This document shows, one piece after another, positions 1 to 8,525 of a stretch of 64,000 nt of DNA. A model generated the notes under the pieces. It did no database searches and was not told the origin of the DNA. It saw only the letters and a list, made by a program, of their open reading frames with translations. The translations under genes were made by a program, and so were the position numbers. Origin of the DNA: Chengkuizengella axinellae (GTDB lineage Bacteria; Bacillota; Bacilli; Paenibacillales; KCTC-33759); NCBI RefSeq assembly GCF_030730905.1, contig NZ_JAVAMP010000001.1:496001-560000 (forward strand), read 5' to 3'. Every line of letters starts with the position of its first letter. The stretch's first letter is position 1.

Positions 1-1
1 A

Positions 2-1618
2 GAAACAAAAGAATGGGAAGTTTTCTTGGATCAAACCAATATTTCTCTTGAGGGTGGAATTGACTTAAAGAATCAAATAAATGAAATTATTTTTGATGGT
101 TATAAGAATGCGAACTGGATGAATCCATGGACCAATGAAGAATATTATTATTCTATTGGTGCTGAAAGTTACTTCGAAACCTTGGAAGCCAAAAAGTTTA
201 CACTTGAACTATCACCGGGAATACATCAATTGGATGTCCATTATACTGTACGATCTGGGATAGATGAGGAACTATCTCTAAATCCGATATATAGATTTGA
301 TTACTTATTGTTACCAGCAGCTTATTGGAATGAATTTCAGGATCTTTCAATTAAGCTGAACTTTCCATTCTCACATCTTTTAAGAAGTAATTTTGCATTT
401 GATCAAGTAGATCAGCATACATGGACAGCCTCATTTGACAAACTTCCAGAAGAAAATTTGCGTTTATATTTTACATCAACAGAAGGCACATTTGGAGGGT
501 TAATTACATCACGTTCACAAGCACTTGCTTCAATCCCTATAGTGCTTTTTGCTTTTTTTATAATGATCTATTTAGGGCATAGGTTCTTGAGAACAAAACT
601 AGCTATGGTGTTAAATATAGGAGGCAGCTTAAGTTTAGGTATATTCTTTTATTTCATCTTGCAGCGAAAACTCATTCCATATCCATTTAATGTATTGCAA
701 ATAGGGTTGTTTTTTATATTAAATATTTTCTTATTGTTTATGGTTGTCATGAGTGTGTTGGTATACTTAAATATCATTAACATAGATAGTATAAAGCGAA
801 AGGTGCTTTTTTCTTTTCCTTTTTTATATAAAATACGAATTTCGCAATTAAGATTAACTAGGTATGTCAAAAATAATCTGGATTCAAATCTATATACAAT
901 TCAAAGAATGGAGGAAACGCTCCCTTTTACTTTAAAAAAACATCAGTCTCTACTAAGAAGAAAACTCGGTTCTTCAGATCCAGTATTACAGGAAAACAAA
1001 ATCGTAAACTTGAACATTTGTATAAATAGGATGGATGGGGTAGTGATTAATCCAGGAGAGACTTATTCTTTTTGGAAATTGATTGGAAGACCTACTGCTA
1101 AAAAAGGATTTGTAGAGGGGATGTTACTTTCTCAAGGGAATGTTAGCACTGGGATCGGTGGAGGCGTATGTCAATTGGCTAATTTGTTGTATTGGTTAAT
1201 TTTACATACCCCTTTAGAAGTAGTAGAGAGACATCACCACAGCTTTGATCCATTTCCTGATGACCACAGAGTTCTTCCGTTTGGCAGTGGAGCAAGTGTT
1301 TTTTACAATTATATTGATCTTAAGTTCTATAATCCTACACAGCAAAAGTTTCAAATTAAGTTGTGGTTAACAGATAAACAGCTTAAAGGTGCAGTTCATA
1401 GTGATAAGGAATGGAAATACGCCTATCATATTGAGGAAAAAAATCATAGGTTCATTCAAAAAGATGGGAAAAACTATCGCGAGAATGAAATTTGGCGAAG
1501 GATAGTAGACAAGAGAACTGGAAATACGTTAAACAAAGAGTTAATTGTTCATAACTTTTCTGAGGTGAAGTATGAATTAATCATGGACGATAGACCAATA
1601 GAAGAAAACAACATGTAA
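2..1618 (+). CDS. VanW-domain membrane protein, 5' partial
   Basis: The reading frame is open from the left edge of the window, so the true N-terminus is probably missing; a TTG at 26 is the first in-window start but leaves no signal peptide. The visible part begins with a soluble, probably extracytoplasmic region of about 165 residues. Three hydrophobic helices follow (roughly residues 175-265). The C-terminal half matches the VanW family: the run INPGETYSFWKLIGRPT, then GFVEGMLLSQG, then GIGGGVCQLANLLYW. VanW proteins occur beside some glycopeptide-resistance genes but their biochemical role is unknown, and most homologues have nothing to do with vancomycin. No van ligase or dehydrogenase lies nearby, so this is not evidence of resistance. 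Domain family fairly sure, function unknown. Confidence 0.75.
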   Translation, partial: ETKEWEVFLDQTNISLEGGIDLKNQINEIIFDGYKNANWMNPWTNEEYYYSIGAESYFETLEAKKFTLELSPGIHQLDVHYTVRSGIDEELSLNPIYRFDYLLLPAAYWNEFQDLSIKLNFPFSHLLRSNFAFDQVDQHTWTASFDKLPEENLRLYFTSTEGTFGGLITSRSQALASIPIVLFAFFIMIYLGHRFLRTKLAMVLNIGGSLSLGIFFYFILQRKLIPYPFNVLQIGLFFILNIFLLFMVVMSVLVYLNIINIDSIKRKVLFSFPFLYKIRISQLRLTRYVKNNLDSNLYTIQRMEETLPFTLKKHQSLLRRKLGSSDPVLQENKIVNLNICINRMDGVVINPGETYSFWKLIGRPTAKKGFVEGMLLSQGNVSTGIGGGVCQLANLLYWLILHTPLEVVERHHHSFDPFPDDHRVLPFGSGASVFYNYIDLKFYNPTQQKFQIKLWLTDKQLKGAVHSDKEWKYAYHIEEKNHRFIQKDGKNYRENEIWRRIVDKRTGNTLNKELIVHNFSEVKYELIMDDRPIEENNM

Positions 1619-1634
1619 AGATAAGGGGAGTTAA

Positions 1635-1841
1635 ATGACATTCATAGAAGAAATCCAAGATGGTATAAGATATGAAGTAAAACAATTTATCATAGACAAT
1701 TGGGGATCTAACACGATGGTTTCAAGAGGAAGAGTTCATAATATAGATGCACTTCCAGGGTATGTCACTTATGATGAGGATACGGGATATGATGATATTC
1801 CGATAGAACATGAAATTGAGTTTGAATATTTCATAGAATAA
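1635..1841 (+). pseudogene. Probable truncated GNAT acetyltransferase remnant (68 aa)
   Basis: The ORF has a good ribosome binding site (AAGGGGAG, four bases before ATG) and sits 16 bases after the VanW gene. Its first 45 residues resemble the N-terminus of GNAT-family N-acetyltransferases, especially the stretch EVKQFIIDNWGS followed by MVSRGRVHN and LPGYVTY. A complete GNAT would continue for another 80-100 residues including the acetyl-CoA pyrophosphate loop. Instead the protein ends in an acidic tail (DEDTGYDDIPIEHEIEFEYFIE region) with no acetyl-CoA motif. It is therefore most likely a decayed fragment that still carries its translation signals. It could also be a short real protein of unknown function. 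Confidence 0.5.
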
Positions 1842-1851
1842 GGAGTTAAAT

Positions 1852-2685
1852 ATGAAAACAAAATACATATTAACAGATTTAGACGGTACTTTGATTCGTT
1901 CGAATCAAACGATTTCTGATTATTCAGTAAAGGTAGTTACAGATGCATTAAATAATGGACATGTGGTAAGTTATGCCACTGCAAGAAGTTATATAAGCTC
2001 AATGGACATCCTTTCGGATATCCCATGGAAGTTCCCACTTGTGTTATATAACGGTGCACTCTTATATGATCCAGTTCAACAAAGGTTAATAGATGGGCAT
2101 TTTCTAGATACCAACATTTCAAATGAAATTATTGCATTAGGAGAACAGCACAACATATCACCATTTTTGTTCTTTCTTGATGCCCAAGATGAAGAAAAGG
2201 TATTCCACAAGAAATTATCAAGAGACTGTGATTTGAAATTTTTTAACAGCAGACCAAATGATCCAAGGTTTAATCAAGTTAATCATTTGGTTTTCCCAGA
2301 AGATTCTAAAACAATTATAGTTACCTTTATCGGTACATACGAGGAATTAAAGCCGATTTATGATAAAGTAGAGCGCACATATAAAGATCATATCCATATC
2401 CATTTCATGGAGGATAGTTATATTACAAACAACTACTTCCTAGAATTTTGCCATCCTTTAGCCAACAAAAAGAAAGGGCTTGAGTTATGGTGTGATCATT
2501 TGGGGTGTGATAAAGAGGATGTGGTTGTATTTGGAGACAACCTAAATGATCTTGGGATGTTTGAGGGAGCAGGTAGAGGAGTAGCAGTTGGGAATGCACA
2601 TGACCAGTTGAAAAAACTAGCAAATGAAGTAATAGAACACCACGATAAAGATGCCGTGGCTAAATATATTAACAAAATTGTTTGA
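1852..2685 (+). CDS. HAD-superfamily phosphatase, Cof/YidA type (277 aa)
   Basis: The N-terminus carries HAD motif I (LTDLDGTLIRSN, residues 7-18, nucleophile Asp9 and general acid Asp11). Motif IV is VVVFGDNLNDLGMFEGAG near residue 225, where the two aspartates bind Mg2+. The large insert between them is the type IIB cap of Cof-like enzymes. Family members remove phosphate from sugar phosphates, flavin or pyridoxal phosphates; substrate cannot be read from sequence. The start is supported by AAGGAG six bases upstream. The last codons overlap a false upstream extension of the next gene. Length is normal for the family. Confidence 0.85.
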   Translation: MKTKYILTDLDGTLIRSNQTISDYSVKVVTDALNNGHVVSYATARSYISSMDILSDIPWKFPLVLYNGALLYDPVQQRLIDGHFLDTNISNEIIALGEQHNISPFLFFLDAQDEEKVFHKKLSRDCDLKFFNSRPNDPRFNQVNHLVFPEDSKTIIVTFIGTYEELKPIYDKVERTYKDHIHIHFMEDSYITNNYFLEFCHPLANKKKGLELWCDHLGCDKEDVVVFGDNLNDLGMFEGAGRGVAVGNAHDQLKKLANEVIEHHDKDAVAKYINKIV

Positions 2686-2717
2686 AGAAGATGATAGTCC
2701 ATAAAGGGGAGGATTAC

Positions 2718-3113
2718 ATGATCTATGAAATGACAGTTCAAGTGAGAGTTACTGATTTTGAAGAAGGGAAAAGATGGTATGAAACACTACTTAACAGAGT
2801 ACCTGACTTTGTCCCACATGAGGGTTTTGCTGAATGGGAGTTGGTCCCTGGATGTTGGCTGCAACTAGCAGAAGGTGAACCTTCAAAAGGAAGTGGACCT
2901 ATTCGTTTAGGAGTAAACTATATCGAGGCTGAGCAAGAAAGAATGATGAAAGAATTAAATGTTGAAGCTTTTGAGATTCGTTCAAGAGCTGAAGTTCCTG
3001 TTAGGTGGGCTAGTTTTCAAGACCCATGGGGAAATCAAATTGGATTTTTTGAGTATAAAGATGAAGAAGAAAAACAAGGGAAAATCAAAGAGGTTTTAGG
3101 AAAAAGGGATTAG
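2718..3113 (+). CDS. VOC-family (glyoxalase-fold) protein
   Basis: This 131-residue protein begins MIYEMTVQVRVTDFEEGKRWYE, a typical first beta-alpha unit of the vicinal oxygen chelate fold, and ends with WASFQDPWGNQIGFFEY, the usual closing strand. VOC proteins include glyoxalases, dioxygenases and antibiotic-binding proteins; metal ligands are not obvious enough to pick one. The start at 2718 is chosen because GGGGAGG lies just upstream; the frame opens earlier, inside the HAD gene, without a binding site. A charged C-terminal tail follows the fold. It may be cotranscribed with the HAD phosphatase. Confidence 0.75.
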   Translation: MIYEMTVQVRVTDFEEGKRWYETLLNRVPDFVPHEGFAEWELVPGCWLQLAEGEPSKGSGPIRLGVNYIEAEQERMMKELNVEAFEIRSRAEVPVRWASFQDPWGNQIGFFEYKDEEEKQGKIKEVLGKRD

Positions 3114-3153
3114 TTGATGTTGATATAATATTTCTTAAATGGGGGAATGAAAG

Positions 3154-3510
3154 ATGAAAATGTTCAGGTTTGACCAAGAGGTTGGTAAGGAAATTCATGC
3201 TTTTGACAGTAAAAATTTAATCATGTCTAGAATTATTAAGGAGTCAGTTTCATTACATATCGGTTGTATGTTCATTGGTCCTGATGGTATTGTTGGTAAT
3301 CATCAAGCACCAGGTCCCCAATTATTTTTAGTTGTTGATGGACAAGGTTTTGTTCGGGGAAAAGAAGATATTATTAAGTCAATTAAAAAAGGACAGGCTG
3401 CTTTTTGGGAGCCTGGAGAGTGGCACGAAACTACATCTGAAAAAGGAATGACTGCCATCGTAATTGAGGGTGAATATATAGATACTTCGGCTTTAACTCC
3501 GTTGTTATAG
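3154..3510 (+). CDS. Cupin-domain protein (118 aa)
   Basis: A small single-domain beta-barrel protein. Residues around 40-100 show the cupin pattern: GPDGIVGNHQAPGPQLFLVVDGQGFVRG, then an acidic/aromatic second motif ending in WEPGEWHETTSEKG. The histidines in HQAP and WHE could bind a metal. The ribosome binding site GGGG with spacer AATGAAAG precedes the ATG. Cupins of this size are usually enzymes or sensors of small molecules, and no substrate can be assigned. It is followed by a strong terminator at 3560-3588. Confidence 0.75.
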   Translation: MKMFRFDQEVGKEIHAFDSKNLIMSRIIKESVSLHIGCMFIGPDGIVGNHQAPGPQLFLVVDGQGFVRGKEDIIKSIKKGQAAFWEPGEWHETTSEKGMTAIVIEGEYIDTSALTPLL

Positions 3511-3559
3511 GAAAAAAATGAAATTTTTTATAGAAATAAAGGTGATTAGTTAAAAGTTA

Positions 3560-3588
3560 GCCAAGGGCGCGTTCCTTTGGCTTTTTTT
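3560..3588 (+). terminator. Intrinsic terminator after the cupin gene
   Basis: GCCAAGGG and CCTTTGGC form an eight-pair stem with one G-U pair, a six-base loop and a run of seven T. It closes the transcript of the VanW-to-cupin gene group. Confidence 0.85.
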
Positions 3589-3629
3589 GAGTTGAAATGG
3601 TATTCTATTATCGAAAGGGAGGCATTAAT

Positions 3630-3689
3630 ATGTATAAAATTCTAAAAACATTTTCAAAAATTGAAGGAGGAGTGTTTTATTTTACTTAG
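3630..3689 (+). CDS. Putative leader peptide (19 aa) of the MFS gene
   Basis: A short ORF, MYKILKTFSKIEGGVFYFT, has an excellent ribosome binding site (AAAGGGAGG, spacer CATTAAT). It lies alone between the cupin terminator and the MFS gene at 3845. Its codons contain GAAGGAGGAG (3663-3672), which can pair with CTCCTGCTTC (3784-3793), the same segment that can pair with the MFS ribosome binding site. That arrangement is typical of translational attenuators in front of drug-efflux or ribosome-protection genes. Expression is not proven; the signal strength and position make chance less likely. Confidence 0.5.
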   Translation: MYKILKTFSKIEGGVFYFT

Positions 3690-3728
3690 TCATACTTCAT
3701 TATCACGTATTTCAAAACTAAGTTTAAT

Positions 3729-3770
3729 AAATTCAATGTTTCAACAAAAATAGGAAGTTATTTTGTTCAT
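3729..3770 (+). repeat. Dispersed repeat family 2, copy 1
   Basis: Starts with AAATTCAATGTTTCAACAAA and ends with TTTTGTTCAT, so the arms can pair imperfectly. The same left arm and TTTTGTTCA right arm recur at 13809-13880 and 35421-35511. This copy is the shortest and lacks the CTCCGAGAGA centre. It sits inside the candidate leader of the MFS gene. Confidence 0.5.
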
Positions 3771-3783
3771 AACTAGAAAAACG

Positions 3784-3843
3784 CTCCTGCTTCTAAATCT
3801 ATGAAAATATAAAATCAACATCAACAATCATAGAAAGTAGGAG
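3784..3843 (+). promoter_or_regulatory. Hairpin sequestering the MFS ribosome binding site
   Basis: CTCCTGCTT (3784-3792) pairs with AAGTAGGAG (3835-3843), which is the ribosome binding site of the MFS gene; an inner TATGA/TCATA (3800-3804 with 3828-3832) extends the stem. The 5' arm could pair instead with GAAGGAGGAG inside the leader ORF, which would free the start site. Confidence 0.5.
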
Positions 3844-3844
3844 A

Positions 3845-5038
3845 ATGATGAAAACAAATACGATAGCATCACATAATATAAACGTTTTATTTTGGGTACA
3901 ATTTTTTGGAGCAGTTAGTTTCATTCAACCTGTATTAAGTTTATTTTACTTCGAACGAGGATTGAATGAATCTCTTATTTTGTTAACTATGTTTTTTTGG
4001 AGTTTTTCTGTTTTAATATGTGAGATTCCGACAGGTGTTTTTGCAGATCGCTTCGGGGCTAAGGTTTCTTTTTTAACTGGATCAGTCATTAAATTCTTTA
4101 GTATATCTATTTTATTATTTGCTGACGAACCTTGGATGTTTTTTTTATCCGCTGCTTTAAATGGTTTTTCAGTTACTTTTTTTTCTGGTGCAGATGAGGC
4201 GTTGATATACGAGTCATTAAAAGAAAGCAATGAGCATCATTTAATGGATCAAGCGATGGGTAAAATTATTTCTGCTGGATTTATATCGACGATTATAGCG
4301 GTAATTTTAGGCTCCATCATTGCAAAAGATCTTGAAAATGAACAATTTATTTTGCTTATCGCATTAGGACTTTTTTTCCAATTAGTAGAGATCATATTTA
4401 TATGTTTCGTTAAAAATCCAAAACATCAAGGATCTTACAGGAACAATCCATTAAAACAAGTAGGGGCAGGGATAAAGGCGATTCGTAAAACTCCATTGCT
4501 GTTACTTATGTTTTTGAATGTAACCCTAGTTTTTATTCCATCTGGGGCTGTTTATGAAAAATTTGATCAGCTCATTTTTCACAATGCAGGTCTTCCAGTT
4601 ATATTTATAGGAATGTTCTATTCTTTTGCTGCGATCATTGGTTTTTTTGCTTCTAGATCCATAGGTTTAATGACAAAACGAATTTCTAGAATATTTTTAA
4701 TGAATTTAACTGGTGTACTGACGGTAGTGGGGCTTTTGCTATCAGCTCTATTTGGTGAAACACTGTGGATTGTATTGGGTGCATTCTTTATTTTAAGATT
4801 TGTGCGTGCTATAAGGTATCCTATCTATTCTCAGCTCAGTAATGACTTAATCCCATCTGATGTTCGAGCAACTACAATCTCACTATTATCCATTATTGAT
4901 TCGGGATTAGACCTGATTATTTTTGGGTTTTTAGCTGGTGTAGCATTGAACGGTTTAAACCATATATTGATGATTTGCGCTGCCATTGCATTTATTGGAA
5001 CTATTTTGCCTTTGAAAGGAAGAACTAAACGATCATAA
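3845..5038 (+). CDS. MFS transporter (397 aa)
   Basis: A twelve-helix major facilitator protein. The loop after helix 2 has the family signature GVFADRFGAKVSF (residues 64-76, DRFG core). Major facilitators move small molecules with a proton or by exchange; this one looks like a drug or metabolite exporter but the substrate is unknown. Two adjacent ATG codons follow AGTAGGAG; the first is used here. The gene stands alone, preceded by a possible leader peptide and a hairpin masking its ribosome binding site (3630-3843), a setting often seen for inducible resistance pumps. A terminator follows at 5077. Confidence 0.85.
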   Translation: MMKTNTIASHNINVLFWVQFFGAVSFIQPVLSLFYFERGLNESLILLTMFFWSFSVLICEIPTGVFADRFGAKVSFLTGSVIKFFSISILLFADEPWMFFLSAALNGFSVTFFSGADEALIYESLKESNEHHLMDQAMGKIISAGFISTIIAVILGSIIAKDLENEQFILLIALGLFFQLVEIIFICFVKNPKHQGSYRNNPLKQVGAGIKAIRKTPLLLLMFLNVTLVFIPSGAVYEKFDQLIFHNAGLPVIFIGMFYSFAAIIGFFASRSIGLMTKRISRIFLMNLTGVLTVVGLLLSALFGETLWIVLGAFFILRFVRAIRYPIYSQLSNDLIPSDVRATTISLLSIIDSGLDLIIFGFLAGVALNGLNHILMICAAIAFIGTILPLKGRTKRS

Positions 5039-5076
5039 AATTAAAATAATTTTAGCAAAGCCAAGCAGCTAGATAT

Positions 5077-5119
5077 AAAACCTTGTAAAAAGTGATCATA
5101 AGCTTTTTATGAGGTTTTT
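5077..5119 (+). terminator. Intrinsic terminator after the MFS gene
   Basis: AAAACCT and TAAAAAG pair with CTTTTTA and AGGTTTT in a nested symmetrical hairpin whose right arm supplies the T run. It could act on both strands. Confidence 0.7.
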
Positions 5120-5389
5120 AACATGTTCCATCATTTTAAATTATTTAATAGAGTAAAGATACCTCTTCTCCTTACTATTACGTAATAATGAAACTTTATC
5201 AAGTTACTGACGTATAATCATTGATAATATGCTGAAAAAATAGTAGAGATAGTAGTTTAATAGATAGCTGAGTTTATATATATGTAAGTTTTTTTGTAAA
5301 GTATTAACCAATCTCTGTTTTTATTCATATTATATTTTGTACACGTGTTGGTTTACAATAAGGATAACAATCTTAAAGGAGAACAGATT
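5120..5389. other. AT-rich intergenic region before the zinc-ribbon gene
   Basis: No gene. It contains the palindrome ATTACGTAAT near 5178 and a CACGTG hexamer near 5342. I see no convincing paired -35/-10 promoter. Confidence 0.4.
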
Positions 5390-5905
5390 ATGAGCATGTT
5401 GAATAAACTGAAGAAAGGCTTTTCTGAAGCAGGAACTAAAGCAAAAGAGATGATTGAAATCAATCAATTAAAATATAAAATTTCTGTTACGCAAAAAGAA
5501 ATTGACAATAAATTTATTTACATTGGTGAGAAAATCTATAATCAGTATCAAAATAAAGACTTAATCGAGTTGGATCAAGATATGGAAATCATGTGCAAAG
5601 ACATTGAGCAGTTAAAGTATGAAATCAAACAGATTGATTTACAATTAAAGGAGATTTCTAAACAAAAAGAGTGCAGCTGCGGCCATTTAGTAGATGTTAA
5701 TGATAATTATTGCCCAGTATGTGGTGAGAAATTTGAAATGAAAATAGTGGAAGAGGAATATGAGACAGTATCTGAGATTTTAGAATATGAAGATGCGGCT
5801 TTGAAACCTCAAAAAGATGGGATAACATGTTCTTTCTGCGATGAAGAATTAGAATCTCTAACAGAATTTTGTCCGAAGTGCGGTCATGCTACGATGAATT
5901 TATAA
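5390..5905 (+). CDS. Coiled-coil protein with two zinc ribbons (171 aa)
   Basis: Residues 1-92 are highly charged and helical with heptad-like spacing, suggesting a coiled coil. Two zinc-binding modules follow: Cys95 and Cys97 with Cys108 and Cys111, and Cys147 and Cys150 with Cys161 and Cys164. Both second pairs have the CPxCG form of zinc-ribbon proteins. There is no signal peptide, so it is cytoplasmic. The start at 5390 follows AAAGGAG; the frame opens earlier without a binding site. Function is not known; such proteins often act as scaffolds. It is convergent with the amino acid transporter genes. Confidence 0.7.
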   Translation: MSMLNKLKKGFSEAGTKAKEMIEINQLKYKISVTQKEIDNKFIYIGEKIYNQYQNKDLIELDQDMEIMCKDIEQLKYEIKQIDLQLKEISKQKECSCGHLVDVNDNYCPVCGEKFEMKIVEEEYETVSEILEYEDAALKPQKDGITCSFCDEELESLTEFCPKCGHATMNL

Positions 5906-5923
5906 GTGGAAACAAAAGGTTTG

Positions 5924-6083
5924 AAAATAGAGGAAAATAAGTACCTTATTCACACGTTTTAACAGTATTGAACGTGAAAATGATGATATAAGGACAAATT
6001 TTTCCTCTATTTATAATAAATTCACAAAATTAGTGAAATAAGACCCTGGATATCCCTTATTTTGATTATCTCCCAAATAAGAC
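5924..6083. repeat. Convergent-gene repeat family 1, copy A
   Basis: Lies between convergent genes. Its start (AAAATAGAGG, then CCTTATT) matches copy B at 44234 in 23 of 27 positions, and TAGTGAAATAAGACCCT (6031-6047) matches copies B and C. AATAGAGG near the start can pair with CCTCTATT near 6004, so the first half is a long imperfect hairpin. Confidence 0.65.
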
Positions 6084-6091
6084 AAGGTACA

Positions 6092-6814
6092 TCAAAGTAT
6101 CTTGCTTAAAAATGATTTTGTACGTTCGTGAGATGGGAAATCAAATAATTTTTCAGGTACATTTTCTTCAACAATATAACCTTCATCCATGAAAATCACT
6201 CGATCTCCAACCTCACGTGCAAATCCCATCTCATGTGTGACAACAACCATTGTCATGCCTTCTTTAGCTAACTGCTTCATTACATCCAACACCTCACCAA
6301 CCATTTCTGGATCAAGTGCGGAAGTTGGCTCGTCAAACAGCATAATCTTAGGTTCCATGGCTAATGCTCTTGCGATGGCAACACGTTGTTTTTGTCCACC
6401 TGATAAAGAATTTGGATACTCATTCGCTTTTTCCAATAAGTTCACTTTTTCAAGTAAATCTAAAGCTTTTTCTTCTGCTTGTTGTCTAGACCATTTTCTA
6501 ACTTTTATGGGTGCAAGCGTAATGTTTTCAAGCACTGATTTATGTGGGAATAAATTAAATTGTTGAAAAACCATACCTACTTCTGTACGAATCTCATTAA
6601 TATTGGCATTCTTATCTGTTATATTAACACCCTCGATTAGAATCTCACCTTCTGTGACTGACTCTAATAAATTCATACAACGTAAACATGTAGATTTACC
6701 TGATCCTGAAGGTCCAATGATAACTACAACCTCTTGAGGATTAACTTGTAGATTGATGTCTTTAAGAACTTCGTTATCACCAAAAGATTTTTTTAGATTA
6801 TTAACGGTTATCAT
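6092..6814 (-). CDS. Polar amino acid ABC transporter ATPase (240 aa)
   Basis: A canonical ABC ATPase: Walker [10 protein letters not shown] at residues 34-42, Q-loop [10 protein letters not shown] near 82-91, signature LSGGQ at 137-141, Walker [13 protein letters not shown] at 157-168 and the H-loop VVTHEMGFA. Overall similarity is to the GlnQ/ArtP group, which powers uptake of glutamine, arginine, cystine or related amino acids. The gene overlaps the permease gene by 14 bases and is the last of three genes (binding protein, permease, ATPase) on this strand. The exact amino acid cannot be decided. Confidence 0.92.
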   Translation of the reverse strand: MITVNNLKKSFGDNEVLKDINLQVNPQEVVVIIGPSGSGKSTCLRCMNLLESVTEGEILIEGVNITDKNANINEIRTEVGMVFQQFNLFPHKSVLENITLAPIKVRKWSRQQAEEKALDLLEKVNLLEKANEYPNSLSGGQKQRVAIARALAMEPKIMLFDEPTSALDPEMVGEVLDVMKQLAKEGMTMVVVTHEMGFAREVGDRVIFMDEGYIVEENVPEKLFDFPSHERTKSFLSKIL

Positions 6815-7541
6815 CGATATTCCACCTTCTTTCGATGTAATTTAGTAAATAAGTTAAAGATAATGTTATAAATAGATATATTAAAGATATCAATATAAAT
6901 GGTTCCCAAGTTATGAAGAACCTAGTATTTACGGCTCGAGCCCAATAAAGTATTTCTGGAGCTGCAATTGCAGAAGCTAATGATGAATCTTTAACTAAAG
7001 TAATAAATTCGTTACCAAATGGTGGTATCATTCTTTTAATGGATTGTGGCAAAACGATATACCACATAGTCTGAACTTTATTCATACCTAATGATCTTCC
7101 AGCCTCAATTTGCCCTTTATCAATGGACTGAATACCAGCTCTGTATATTTCCGCCAGATATGCTGCTGAATTCAGGGAGAGAGCAATAATGGCTGAAATG
7201 ACAGCTTTTGTAGTGCCAGCACCAGAAATGAAGAGAGGGGCTACTCCAAGGTAAATGATGAAAATTTGTACTAGTAAAGGAGTTCCTCTAAAAAATGTAA
7301 TGTACCAGACAAATGGGAGTCTAATAATTGAATAAGGCGATAATCTACCAAAAGCAATAAATAATCCGAGTATACATCCAATAACTATAGCCGAAATAGA
7401 TATTCCTAATGTATACAAGGTTCCTTTCATAAATAATGGAAAATAATCAATAATTACATCTATTCTAATTTCTAAATCATTTAATATCCAATCATAAATA
7501 GCTGCCCAAATATTACTGAAAAAATCTTTTATGCCCTGCAT
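6801..7541 (-). CDS. Polar amino acid ABC transporter permease (246 aa)
   Basis: A five- or six-helix inner-membrane protein of the HisM/GlnP type. The cytoplasmic EAA loop is visible as [34 protein letters not shown] (roughly residues 142-177), the contact site for the ATPase. The helix after the start region reads [25 protein letters not shown], typical for the family. It is translated from an ATG preceded by TGGAGTG and overlaps the ATPase gene. A hairpin with a T run separates it from the upstream binding-protein gene. Confidence 0.92.
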   Translation of the reverse strand: MQGIKDFFSNIWAAIYDWILNDLEIRIDVIIDYFPLFMKGTLYTLGISISAIVIGCILGLFIAFGRLSPYSIIRLPFVWYITFFRGTPLLVQIFIIYLGVAPLFISGAGTTKAVISAIIALSLNSAAYLAEIYRAGIQSIDKGQIEAGRSLGMNKVQTMWYIVLPQSIKRMIPPFGNEFITLVKDSSLASAIAAPEILYWARAVNTRFFITWEPFILISLIYLFITLSLTYLLNYIERRWNIDDNR

Positions 7542-7583
7542 AAACTCACTCCATTTTCTTCATAAAAACATAATAACACTTTC

Positions 7584-7619
7584 AAAAAAGAAAGCGTACC
7601 GCTTGTATGCGCTACGCTT
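7584..7619 (-). terminator. Intra-operon terminator after the binding protein
   Basis: On the minus strand AAGCGTAGCGC pairs with GCGGTACGCTT (one G-G mismatch) and is followed by TCTTTTTT. It should end many transcripts after the binding-protein gene, giving more binding protein than permease and ATPase, as is usual in such operons. Confidence 0.75.
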
Positions 7620-7644
7620 GAATATAGTGTCTCAATTCAAACTA

Positions 7645-8415
7645 TTATTGATTTAATAATGACTCAACATCTGGTGATGTCCCGAACCATTTTTGAAAAA
7701 TCTCAGCATATTTTCCGTTTTCAATGACCGTTGATAAGGCTGTATCTAAAGTTTCTTTTAATTCACTTCCATCGGCTAACATTAAACCATAATATTCAGC
7801 TTCAAAATTTTCAGCATCTGATACAAGTTGAACATTATCATTTGGGTTGTTTTTAACAAATTCTGAAGCTACGGCAATGTCTGTAACTACAGCTTCAATA
7901 TTTCCTTGTTTTAAAGCTGCTAATGCAAGTGCTGTTGTTTCAAATAACTGTAGGTTTGGATTTGACTCTCCAACAATAGATTCAGCAGCAAACTGCCCTG
8001 TAGTTCCTGTTTGTACTCCAATTATTTTACCTTCTAAATCATTCGCAGATTGAATATCTGTTCCTTCATAGAAAGCAATCATATGAGTTGATTCAAAATA
8101 AGGTCTTGTAAAGTCAAACTCCTGCTTACGTTCCTCTGTAATAGTTATTCCAGAAATGGCAACATCGATACTACCATTTTTCAGTGAAGGGAAAATGGGA
8201 TCCCATCCAACATTATTTAATTCATATTCAAGACCTGCTTCTTCCATCACTGCTGCTAATAAATCTACATCAAAACCTACAATATCCTCACCATCTAGTG
8301 ATTCAAAAGGTGCAAAAGCTGCATCTGTACCTACGATGATTTTGTCGCCACCGCCACAAGCCGCCAGCAAAGCGACCATACTAACTAATAATAAAACTAA
8401 TAAACTTTTTCTCAT
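7645..8415 (-). CDS. Amino acid ABC transporter substrate-binding lipoprotein (256 aa)
   Basis: The N-terminus is a lipoprotein signal peptide with lipobox LAAC (Cys20). The mature part is a family 3 solute-binding protein: VGTDAAFAPFESLDGEDIVGFDVDLLAAV, then DVAISGITITEERKQEFDFTRPYF, then the hinge-region GVQTGTTGQFAAE. It captures the amino acid outside the membrane for the permease and ATPase encoded downstream. First gene of the three-gene operon, with AAAAAGGGG upstream of the ATG. Specificity (glutamine, arginine, cystine) is not decidable from what I can see. Confidence 0.92.
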   Translation of the reverse strand: MRKSLLVLLLVSMVALLAACGGGDKIIVGTDAAFAPFESLDGEDIVGFDVDLLAAVMEEAGLEYELNNVGWDPIFPSLKNGSIDVAISGITITEERKQEFDFTRPYFESTHMIAFYEGTDIQSANDLEGKIIGVQTGTTGQFAAESIVGESNPNLQLFETTALALAALKQGNIEAVVTDIAVASEFVKNNPNDNVQLVSDAENFEAEYYGLMLADGSELKETLDTALSTVIENGKYAEIFQKWFGTSPDVESLLNQ

Positions 8416-8525
8416 TTTTATTCCCCTTTTTGTATAAATTATATATTTTAATTATTAGTATAACGTATTAAGAGAATTTCTCAACCGTTGATTTAATATT
8501 AGTGTTTTTTTAACAATATTCGTGT

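Noticed and set aside
2..1618. Vancomycin resistance gene
   Set aside because: VanW homologues are common outside van clusters and no vanH, ligase or vanX homologue is present.
5924..6083. CRISPR array
   Set aside because: Repeat copies are single, far apart and palindromic, with no spacer pattern or cas genes.
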